Source: Deltaproteobacteria bacterium (GTDB lineage: Bacteria > UBA10199 > SPLOWO2-01-44-7). From it: a stretch of DNA of 27,422 nucleotides. This document shows positions 15,795 to 21,396 of the stretch, in pieces. The stretch spans positions 1 through 27,422 of the forward strand of contig JAUYJH010000143.1 of the NCBI GenBank assembly GCA_030688705.1. The letters are read 5' to 3'. Position numbers and translations under genes: made by a program. Within the stretch, counting starts at the first letter, position 1; every line of letters starts with the position of its first letter. The notes under the pieces are model-generated. The model made no database searches and was not told where the DNA came from. It saw only the letters and a list, made by a program, of their open reading frames with translations.

Positions 15795-15822
15795 TTGACA
15801 GTCCCTCATAATTCTTTATAAT
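15795..15822 (+). promoter_or_regulatory. Consensus sigma70 promoter
   Basis: TTGACA (15795-15800), a 16-bp spacer, then TATAAT (15817-15822): 12 of 12 hexamer matches. An extra TTGACA is at 15775-15780. It drives the 24-codon ORF that starts 46 bp after the -10 box and suggests high, constitutive transcription. Confidence 0.85.
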
Positions 15823-15868
15823 TCGTTCCTGTGTAGTTATCGTTAACCATCTTCAAGGAGGAGTTAAG

Positions 15869-15943
15869 ATGGCAAAGAAAAAGAAAAAGGCCACGAAGAA
15901 AAAGGCCACAAAGAAGAAGAAGAAAGCAAAGAAGAGAAGATAG
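15869..15943 (+). CDS. 24-aa lysine-rich microprotein
   Basis: MAKKKKKATKKKATKKKKKA followed by KKRR: 24 residues, 17 of them Lys or Arg, the rest Ala and Thr. AAGGAGGAG precedes the ATG with good spacing, a consensus promoter lies upstream and a strong intrinsic terminator follows directly, so the cassette looks well expressed. The composition resembles the tails of histone H1-like nucleoid proteins; nucleic-acid binding is an inference. Alternatively the transcript (about 15830-15999) acts as a purine-rich small RNA, or the ORF is a regulatory leader peptide. It is too short to be found by ordinary gene callers. Confidence 0.65.
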   Translation: MAKKKKKATKKKATKKKKKAKKRR

Positions 15944-15963
15944 TTTTTCGAAGTGAATTGAAG

Positions 15964-15999
15964 AAACCCCCCGCCGGCTGAACACCGCGGGGGGTTTTT
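15964..15999 (+). terminator. Intrinsic terminator
   Basis: The 11-bp stem AAACCCCCCGC / GCGGGGGGTTT (15964-15974 with 15987-15997) has a 12-base loop and is followed by T residues. It closes the microprotein transcript. The reverse strand has TTTCTTC after the stem, so it may also serve the convergent gene that ends at 15999. Confidence 0.88.
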
Positions 16000-16874
16000 C
16001 ATTTTAAAAACAGATCATAGGTGAAAAGCGCCACTTCAAGGACAATGAGCCAGACAATGGCCCATTCCAGGAGGACCAGTTGTCGGTTGGAGGCGAAGTT
16101 GGAAAGAATTTCAAGATTGTCCTGAATCATTTTGAGTTTGTAATCGACGGTGCGAAAGCGGTCTTTAAGCTCAAACATCATCGTGGCCTCTTGGTGCAGG
16201 TCATCCAGGATTTTGTTTTCCCAAGTTTCTTCCGGTTTTTCCAAAAGATAAAGAGTGCTGATCAGGCTCTGCTGTGTGGCCATGGCCTGACTGATGAATT
16301 TGCGGATTTTTTTCCCTGAAACGCGCAAATGGCTCGTTTCCAGATGGGAGGTAATGTCGCCCAATTGGTGCAAAATGGCCTCGACCTTGTTTTCAAAATA
16401 TTCAAGGGCGGTCGATTGGGCCAAAACAAGCGCGATTAATTCAACTTTTCCACGGTTTAACTTGTCGATCACCACTTTTTCAAAAAAGACCGTGTTTTTT
16501 GCCTTTTTTTCGACTTCCAGAACGAACTCATCGCTGGTGACCGGCGTGGCGCTGCTGGGGAGGTGCTCTTTGAGCCGGTCGAGCGTCCCCCGGCGCACCG
16601 ATTCCTCGACGTTGAAAAAAACAACCGAGCCGAAATGATAAAAAAGACAATGGCAATTTTCCGAGAGTTCATAAATAAGGGAGGTCGGGTTCAAAACCAG
16701 CGGTTTTAACTCGAATAATTTGGCGATTTCTTTCAGTTTTAGGGCTTCCGCCAGATGATAGGCGTGAAAGGCATAGGAAACAACCTCCGGCGCCGCGGTT
16801 TCCTGGCGGGGGAGGGGCGGCAATGGTAACGCGTCTTGAAGGAGGGCCGTCGGCCCGATTTCCGTTTCTTGCAT
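15999..16874 (-). CDS. RMD1/YagE (DUF155) family membrane protein
   Basis: A 291-aa protein of the RMD1/Sif2 (DUF155) family. Seen: an N-terminal Pro-rich stretch, the domain core from VVSYAFHAYHLAEALKL through CHCLFYHFGSVVFFNV, VIDKLNRGKVELIALVLAQSTALEYFENKVE, a long coiled-coil region, and one C-terminal membrane helix LVLLEWAIVWLIVLEVALFTYDLFL. Family members are tail-anchored proteins of poorly known function; yeast and human relatives are mitochondrial. The start at 16874 is supported by GGAGG five bases upstream. It is divergent from the HTH-repeat protein and convergent with the microprotein cassette, sharing its terminator region. Confidence 0.85.
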   Translation of the reverse strand: MQETEIGPTALLQDALPLPPLPRQETAAPEVVSYAFHAYHLAEALKLKEIAKLFELKPLVLNPTSLIYELSENCHCLFYHFGSVVFFNVEESVRRGTLDRLKEHLPSSATPVTSDEFVLEVEKKAKNTVFFEKVVIDKLNRGKVELIALVLAQSTALEYFENKVEAILHQLGDITSHLETSHLRVSGKKIRKFISQAMATQQSLISTLYLLEKPEETWENKILDDLHQEATMMFELKDRFRTVDYKLKMIQDNLEILSNFASNRQLVLLEWAIVWLIVLEVALFTYDLFLK

Positions 16875-16897
16875 AAAAGCCTCCGGGGAATGCCTCC

Positions 16898-16926
16898 ATT
16901 CTAGCGGGGGCGATGGCCGAAAACAA
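16898..16926 (-). promoter_or_regulatory. Possible promoter of the DUF155 gene
   Basis: On the reverse strand, TTGTTT (16926-16921), a 17-bp spacer and TAGAAT (16903-16898), about 24 bp before the start codon. The -10 is good and the -35 weak. Confidence 0.35.
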
Positions 16927-16995
16927 CCCCCTTGAAAAAATCGTTAAAGTCCTTTAGCAACTTTTTTAAAGCCCATGCGATAACGAAAGAAGAAA

Positions 16996-18732
16996 ATGAC
17001 ACTTTCCGTTCCCCCCATTTTTTTGAGTCCGTTGGCGGCATCGATTCTGCTGCCTGGCGAGCCCGCTGTTTTGCGGCTGGCAGAGCCACAGGCAGAAACG
17101 GCCGCGACCGATTTAAGACTGTTTGTGGCCGGTTTTCACCGCGCTCCCTTGTATTCCCCCGATGCAGGGTATTTTAAAGGTGAGGATAAAGGGACCCCGT
17201 GGCTTCGCGCCCATCATGTTTTTATTACCCCAAGGCAATTACGCCTTCTTGGGGAAATTCAGAAGCTTTCGTCCCAACAGAAGCATCGGCTCTCTTTGTG
17301 CATCGAAAGACTGAGAGAGAGAAAAGAGATCGACCATCTCGATTACGGCGCGGATTTTTTGAACGGGGCCAAAAGACTCTGGTTTGAAGAGGGCATTCGC
17401 GATTTTTTTGTCGGCCACACCACGGAAATTATTTCCGCTTATGCTCTGCTTTTGGACCATCATAAGCTCTCTAAGAAAAAGGGGGCGTCCCGCTTTTTTG
17501 AATCTTTGAAAATTTTGCTCGAGATCTCCGACCGGGATTTGGCCAAAAAAATCGGGATTTCTTTTTCGCAATACCAAAAATATGCAAAAGGAAATGTGCA
17601 AGGGCTTGAAAACGATCTCGATGTGATGGCCGAAGCACTGGAAATAGAAGCGAGCGCCTTAAAGGCCTTTTTTGACAGACTGCGGGAGGAGGAGCGTCCG
17701 GTCCTGTCGGCCGATGCGCCAACGAAAGATCCGGCACCGCCGGCCCGGCTTCTTCCCAGCCTCCTTCCGGATCTCCCCCCCGCCAACTACAAATTGGCCC
17801 AGCTGATCCGTACCGTGGCCACAGAACAGTTTAGAAAAAATTTCGAAGAGTTCGCAAAATACTGCGGTATCGACAGCCAACGCCTGACCGATTTGGCGCG
17901 CGGCATTGTTCTTATTCCGGGCGATGGGGCGGGCCGCGAGTCTTTTGAAGAGGATTTTTTATTCTACGGCCGCCTCATGACCTTCCTTTTGGGAATGCGT
18001 GTCACCTGGGCCATCGAATTGGATAAAGCCCTTCGTTCCGCTTCGCTCCACAAAAACGGGTGGCTCCATGCCTCACGCCTTCATTGGTTCGAGAAAAAAA
18101 ACAGGGATTTGGAGGAATCGGCCTCCGCTTTGAGAGATTTCTTTTTGGAAATGCGCTGTCAGGCTTTGCTCGAAAAAGGCGGTGATGCCTTTCAAAGGCC
18201 GGAACAGGCCTCTCCCCGCGCGAAACTGGCAGCCCGTTTTGTCCGTTGGTGGGTTTTTCAAAATGCTGAAAAACCCTGGAACGCGGAGGAATATGGCCTC
18301 TCCAAAAAAGATTTCGACAGATTTTTGAAAGAGGGAATGCCCCCCGCCGACATGGAAACGGTAAGACGGCTGGCCGCGAAAACGGACAGGCGTTTACTGG
18401 AAGATTGGGTGCAATGGCGTCTTGAAGAGGCCCAAAAAAAGTTTGCAGAAGGTCTTATCTTAAACAGCGCAGGGAAGGTCGGCCCCCGCAGGAGAGATGC
18501 GGCTTGGAAAGTCGCGGAGCCGGTGTTCAAAATCTGGATTGAGTTTAACGGCGGTGTTGTGGATGCGGATGTACAGCAAAAATCGCAAGCGCTTTTCGGC
18601 GTCCCTTTTGAAGTGGTGGCCGATCTGGCCGAAGGCCGTCTTCCGGAGAGGGAATGGATGGCGGAAGCGATTGCCCAGACTGTCAATAATCCGCAGGTGC
18701 TTCTCGGGTGGCTGCGCTACCAAACATTATAA
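16996..18732 (+). CDS. 578-aa protein with repeated XRE-like helix-turn-helix units, unknown function
   Basis: No signal peptide or membrane helix, so cytoplasmic. One convincing Cro/C1-type HTH spans residues about 166-225 (LLEISDRDLAKKIGISFSQYQKYAKGN, then LDVMAEALEIEASAL). Three weaker copies of the same pattern (short helix, turn, x-L-x-x-hydrophobic-x-x-G, helix) appear at about 282-312 (YCGIDSQRLTDLARG), 422-470 (YGLSKKDFDRFLKEG then VRRLAAKTDRRLLEDW) and 523-575 (LFGVPFEVVADLAEG then AEAIAQTVNNPQVLLGW). The N-terminal 160 residues are not recognised. Codon use looks like that of its neighbours. Multi-site DNA binding or a scaffold made from degenerate HTHs are both possible. It is divergent from the DUF155 gene across 121 bp; the start is ATG with a weak purine run. 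Confidence 0.75.
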   Translation: MTLSVPPIFLSPLAASILLPGEPAVLRLAEPQAETAATDLRLFVAGFHRAPLYSPDAGYFKGEDKGTPWLRAHHVFITPRQLRLLGEIQKLSSQQKHRLSLCIERLRERKEIDHLDYGADFLNGAKRLWFEEGIRDFFVGHTTEIISAYALLLDHHKLSKKKGASRFFESLKILLEISDRDLAKKIGISFSQYQKYAKGNVQGLENDLDVMAEALEIEASALKAFFDRLREEERPVLSADAPTKDPAPPARLLPSLLPDLPPANYKLAQLIRTVATEQFRKNFEEFAKYCGIDSQRLTDLARGIVLIPGDGAGRESFEEDFLFYGRLMTFLLGMRVTWAIELDKALRSASLHKNGWLHASRLHWFEKKNRDLEESASALRDFFLEMRCQALLEKGGDAFQRPEQASPRAKLAARFVRWWVFQNAEKPWNAEEYGLSKKDFDRFLKEGMPPADMETVRRLAAKTDRRLLEDWVQWRLEEAQKKFAEGLILNSAGKVGPRRRDAAWKVAEPVFKIWIEFNGGVVDADVQQKSQALFGVPFEVVADLAEGRLPEREWMAEAIAQTVNNPQVLLGWLRYQTL

Positions 18733-18806
18733 GGGCCGCAAGTATGATGGATCTTTTTAGCTCTTTTTTTCGACGGCTGTTCCGCTGAAGACCCCGGTGA
18801 AAAAGG

Positions 18807-19148
18807 CTACTGTTCCGTTGAAGAGGTTTTGAGGCGTTTTTTGAGGTCGTCGATCTCTTTTTCAAATCCCTCGATTTTAAAGAAGGGGCCCGGCTGTGGG
18901 TCGGCTGTTTCGCGCCCGAAGGGGCCTTTATGGCCCCTGGGAGTAAAAGGGCCCTGCAGTTTTTCGGCGTATTCCAAAACCTTCGCCGTCCGCTCGGGAT
19001 CTTTTAAATAATTGTCGCGCACCCAATCGAGTTTTACCCGGATACTCTCTTTTACAAGATTCTCGAAACGTTCAATCTCTGCGATCAGATTGGGGACATC
19101 CATTTCAATGAGATTATAGTAAAAAAATATGAAACCGAGCGCTTCCAT
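18807..19148 (-). CDS. Hypothetical protein, C-terminal part displaced by frameshift
   Basis: This frame reads MEALGFIFFYYNLIEMDVPN, IAEIERFENLVKESIRVKLDW and a charged C-terminus ending IDDLKKRLKTSSTEQ. It is 113 aa from the first in-frame ATG after the C9 tract, with no ribosome site there. The next gene upstream on the same strand enters the C9 tract in another frame. Removing one C would join the two into a single 261-aa protein, so this is most likely the second half of one gene. Neither half contains a domain I recognise; both are helical and charged. Confidence 0.6.
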   Translation of the reverse strand: MEALGFIFFYYNLIEMDVPNLIAEIERFENLVKESIRVKLDWVRDNYLKDPERTAKVLEYAEKLQGPFTPRGHKGPFGRETADPQPGPFFKIEGFEKEIDDLKKRLKTSSTEQ

Positions 19149-19593
19149 GAATATTTCCGAAGGGGGGGGGCATCTTGATCTTTTGCGCGGCAACCTCTTT
19201 GCGATGATGATAGACGCTCAACTCAATAGTCCCGGCCACAATGTTTGTGAAAAAAATCCGGAACGAGGCAGATTGGGCCATGGCGGGGTCCATGGCTTTC
19301 CCCCAGTCTTTAAGCCCCTGGATTCCCATCTGCATCTTGTGGGCTGGAATCTCTTTTGCCGCTATCTTTTGCCGCCAGCGCTCCATCTCCTCCACGTATT
19401 CCGCGAGGGTCTGCAGTGGGATGCGGATTTTTCCCTGACGGGCCTTCTCCAAAGATTCCGATATAAAAACGTATCCGTCTTTTGCCAGTTGTTCGATGCA
19501 ATGTTCTTTGGGTTCGATGCAGGCATCTTCCGGCCCAAAACCTTTCGGCTTTGCGTCATGAATTCGAATGGTGTGAATGCGGTATTCCGTCAT
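19114..19593 (-). CDS. Hypothetical protein, N-terminal part, probably frameshifted
   Basis: A 159-aa frame beginning MTEYRIHTIRIHDAKPKGFG. The middle has LEKARQGKIRIPLQTLAEYVEEMERW and FFTNIVAGTIELSVYHHRKE. The final residues after KIKMPPP (FGNIHGSARFHIFLL) arise from reading past a C9 run (19162-19170 on the plus strand as G9) and overlap the next frame. With eight Cs the frame continues into the following ORF. No domain is recognised. Translation starts at 19593, with AAGGA about 11 bases upstream. The effect could be a real disruption, slippage-controlled expression, or a base-count error. Confidence 0.6.
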   Translation of the reverse strand: MTEYRIHTIRIHDAKPKGFGPEDACIEPKEHCIEQLAKDGYVFISESLEKARQGKIRIPLQTLAEYVEEMERWRQKIAAKEIPAHKMQMGIQGLKDWGKAMDPAMAQSASFRIFFTNIVAGTIELSVYHHRKEVAAQKIKMPPPFGNIHGSARFHIFLL

Positions 19594-19635
19594 GGGGCGT
19601 TAGTCCTTAAGGAGTATTTTTAAACAGTCAAACCG

Positions 19636-19651
19636 CTTTGCTTCGGCAAAG
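19636..19651 (-). terminator. Possible hairpin terminator of the secreted hypothetical gene
   Basis: CTTTGC-TTCG-GCAAAG is a perfect six-pair stem with a stable tetraloop, 15 bp past the stop of the minus-strand gene ending at 19667. The following T-rich stretch is interrupted, so termination is only tentative. Confidence 0.3.
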
Positions 19652-19666
19652 GTCAAAATAAGTTGC

Positions 19667-20278
19667 CTATCTTTTGATCTTTTTTGTCCCCCGGATGATC
19701 TGATCGCACATTTTGGAGAAATCGGCCGTAAAATCAGAGGTTAGGGCGTCACAGCCGAGCATGGCGGTCCCGTCTGTGAGACAGGTGGCGACCATCCGCG
19801 TCTTTTTTTCCACCGGTTTTCCGTCCACATTTTCTGTGCAGAGCATGTCTTGCTGTTTGGCCGGGGATTGCAGCCATGTCAGCTTTTTGGAGTTCAAAAC
19901 CTTGCAGTTTTCCGGCACAGGGCCCAAAATTTCGTCCGGGGTAGGCTGTTTTTGCGTGCTGCTCCAACGGCCCCCCGCTCCGGGAACGTTGGGGATCTTT
20001 AATCCTTTAAGAGAGCCGGTCACAGCGGCGGCCCCGGCCACAGCGGCCGCGAATCGGGCTCGCGTGAACATGACCGACGGGGCGTTTTCCGCTTCTTTGT
20101 CCGGCGTGAAATAGACGAAGAGGGCCCCCGGCATTTGCTGGATGTCGTGTTGCCAGCCTTGCGGATAAAGAATGGAAACATTGAATTTGGGGACGGGGAG
20201 AGTTCCAAACGAGGCGGCAAAAACGGTTGTTGCCAAGAGAAAGACAAACGATGCGAAAATATGGCGTTGTTTTTTCAT
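19667..20278 (-). CDS. Secreted hypothetical protein (203 aa)
   Basis: Start ATG 20278 (MKKQRHIFASFVFLLATTVFA) gives a textbook Sec signal peptide; an upstream in-frame start would add seven residues. The mature protein begins ASFGTLPVPKFNVSILYPQGWQ, whose YPxGW strand followed by LFVYFTPDKEAENAP resembles the PsbP/DcrB-like fold of small periplasmic proteins; that is a weak structural impression. Four cysteines in the C-terminal half (in NCKVL, MLCTE, ATCLTD, LGCDAL), plus MCDQI near the end, could form disulfides. It is divergent from the lipoprotein gene at 20315, with only 36 bp between the starts. Function unknown. Confidence 0.75.
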   Translation of the reverse strand: MKKQRHIFASFVFLLATTVFAASFGTLPVPKFNVSILYPQGWQHDIQQMPGALFVYFTPDKEAENAPSVMFTRARFAAAVAGAAAVTGSLKGLKIPNVPGAGGRWSSTQKQPTPDEILGPVPENCKVLNSKKLTWLQSPAKQQDMLCTENVDGKPVEKKTRMVATCLTDGTAMLGCDALTSDFTADFSKMCDQIIRGTKKIKR

Positions 20279-20314
20279 AGTGCGCGTATTAGAGCACAAC
20301 TCCGGGGGGAAATC

Positions 20315-20755
20315 ATGCGAAAAATCTTTTGGTCCATGGTCCTTTGTCCATTGTCCATGGTCCTGTTTTTGAGTTGCAGTAGCGGCGTCAAGCCGGTTTC
20401 AAAAGGGGGGGAGGGGAGCGGCTCTCTTTCCGGAACAATTGAAATCAGCCCCAAACTGGCGAAAAAAATCCCGCAGGGAGCCATTCTTTTTGTGATGGCC
20501 AAACCGCAGCTGGAAGGGCCTCCGCTGGCGGTGAAGCGTCTGCCGGTTTCAGCCTTTCCCATCTCTTTTGAAATAACGGGGGCCGATGTGATGATGCCGA
20601 ATGTGCCGCTTGCTGGGGAATTTTTCATTGTTGTCCGTGTTGATAAAGACGGCATGGCCGGTCCGGCCCAAAAAGGGGACATGGAGGGAAAAACCAAAAA
20701 ACCGGTCCCGGTGGGTCATCCTCCGGTTCCCGTCAAAATCGATAAAGTTTATTGA
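20315..20755 (+). CDS. Lipoprotein resembling the C-terminal domain of cytochrome c biogenesis factor CcmI
   Basis: 146 aa. The signal peptide MRKIFWSMVLCPLSMVLFLSC has a lipobox ending at Cys21. The mature domain runs LSGTIEISPKLAKKIPQGAILFVMAK, LPVSAFPISFEITGADVMMPN, FFIVVRVDKDGMAGPAQKGDMEG and ends VPVKIDKVY. This closely follows the pattern of the periplasmic CcmI/CcmH-fusion C-terminal domain (SGTV.L.P.LA..V.PGDTLFV.A.., D..MMP, G..GDLEG, V.I..V), known in the Ccm system for handling apocytochrome c. No TPR part and no other ccm gene is here, so the role is inferred. The signal-peptide core is encoded by a five-heptamer repeat (20329-20363). A purine-rich GGGGGGA precedes the ATG. Confidence 0.75.
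   Translation: MRKIFWSMVLCPLSMVLFLSCSSGVKPVSKGGEGSGSLSGTIEISPKLAKKIPQGAILFVMAKPQLEGPPLAVKRLPVSAFPISFEITGADVMMPNVPLAGEFFIVVRVDKDGMAGPAQKGDMEGKTKKPVPVGHPPVPVKIDKVY
20329..20363 (+). repeat. Five-heptamer WTGGTCC element, copy 4 (inside lipoprotein signal peptide)
   Basis: Units: TTGGTCC, ATGGTCC, TTTGTCC, ATTGTCC, ATGGTCC. Translated in the gene's frame as WSMVLCPLSMVL, the hydrophobic core of the lipoprotein signal. Confidence 0.88.
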
Positions 20756-20763
20756 AGCATGCC

Positions 20764-20846
20764 GTCACCCCGGCCCCGTGTCGGAGCACGGGGCAGGCTC
20801 CAGCCGGGGTCCAGTCGATCTGGATTCCGGCTTTCGCCGGAATGAC
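20764..20846 (+). repeat. Dispersed repeat family A, copy 2 (with internal extra hairpin)
   Basis: It shares GTCACCCCGGC, GCCGGGGTCCAGT and CTGGATTCCGGCTTTCGCCG with copy 1, but carries about 25 extra bases built around CCCCGTGTCGGAGCACGGGG, another palindrome. It fills the gap between two convergent genes, where it may act as a two-way terminator. Confidence 0.85.
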
Positions 20847-20852
20847 AACTCT

Positions 20853-21185
20853 CTATCCGTTCAAATTATCTACCTTGGCGGCGAAGATAAAATCGGTTTC
20901 GGTCAGGCCGTCTATCTTGTGGGTCCAAATCGTTACTTTTACCTTTCCCCAAGCCAAAAAAATATCGGGGTGATGGCCTACTTGCTCGGCCAACGCGCCA
21001 ACTTTGTTGGTAAAACCAAGCGCTTCCACAAAATTTTTGAATGTAAATTCCTTTTCCAAGTGGTGGTCGCGGACCACCTGCCAATCATTTCCCAATTCCT
21101 GATGAATTTTTTCGAGATCGCCCCCTTTTAACGGCGGCACACCCCCTTTGCAGGGGAGGCATTCTTTTTGTGCGAGAATATTCAT
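20853..21185 (-). CDS. phhB: Pterin-4-alpha-carbinolamine dehydratase
   Basis: 110 aa, the normal size. It dehydrates 4a-hydroxytetrahydrobiopterin so that the pterin used by aromatic amino-acid hydroxylases can be recycled. Seen: CLPCKGGVPPLKGGD near the N-terminus (the CxxCxGGxPPL motif of the family), then FKNFVEALGFTNKVGALAEQVGHHPDIFLAWGKVKVTIWTHKIDGLTETDF with the catalytic His-His-Pro and the later His in WTHKIDGLT. No phenylalanine hydroxylase is in the window. ATG 21185 has GGGAG directly adjacent, so the exact start is unsure. Divergent from the giant exported protein. Confidence 0.93.
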   Translation of the reverse strand: MNILAQKECLPCKGGVPPLKGGDLEKIHQELGNDWQVVRDHHLEKEFTFKNFVEALGFTNKVGALAEQVGHHPDIFLAWGKVKVTIWTHKIDGLTETDFIFAAKVDNLNG

Positions 21186-21255
21186 CTCCCGTGGCTATCC
21201 CTTTTGGTTATCGGGATCAATCAAAGATATTCCGGTTTCGGAAAAGAGTGGATTT

Positions 21256-21285
21256 TTGACACCGTCATTTTTTTAATCTCAAAAT
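21256..21285 (+). promoter_or_regulatory. Possible promoter of the giant exported protein
   Basis: TTGACA (21256-21261), an 18-bp spacer and CAAAAT (21280-21285; 4/6). It leaves an untranslated leader of about 105 bp. The rest of the 211-bp gap shows nothing else. Confidence 0.35.
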
Positions 21286-21396
21286 GAGAAAAGCAGGTCG
21301 CAAATTCGGTCAGGACTCTTTTGATTTCAATGGGTTATAGAGGTCATTCTTTGGCGCGCAGATTGCACAAATTAGCCGTTTGGGAGGAGCAGGTTT

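Noticed and set aside
18733..18806. Terminator between the convergent HTH-repeat and hypothetical genes
   Set aside because: Only a short direct repeat (TTCCGCTGAAG / TTCCGTTGAAG) and T runs are seen, with no clear stem-loop.
20135..20314. 60-codon upstream extension of the CcmI-like lipoprotein
   Set aside because: Opposite the coding region of the divergent secreted protein; the signal peptide begins at ATG 20315.
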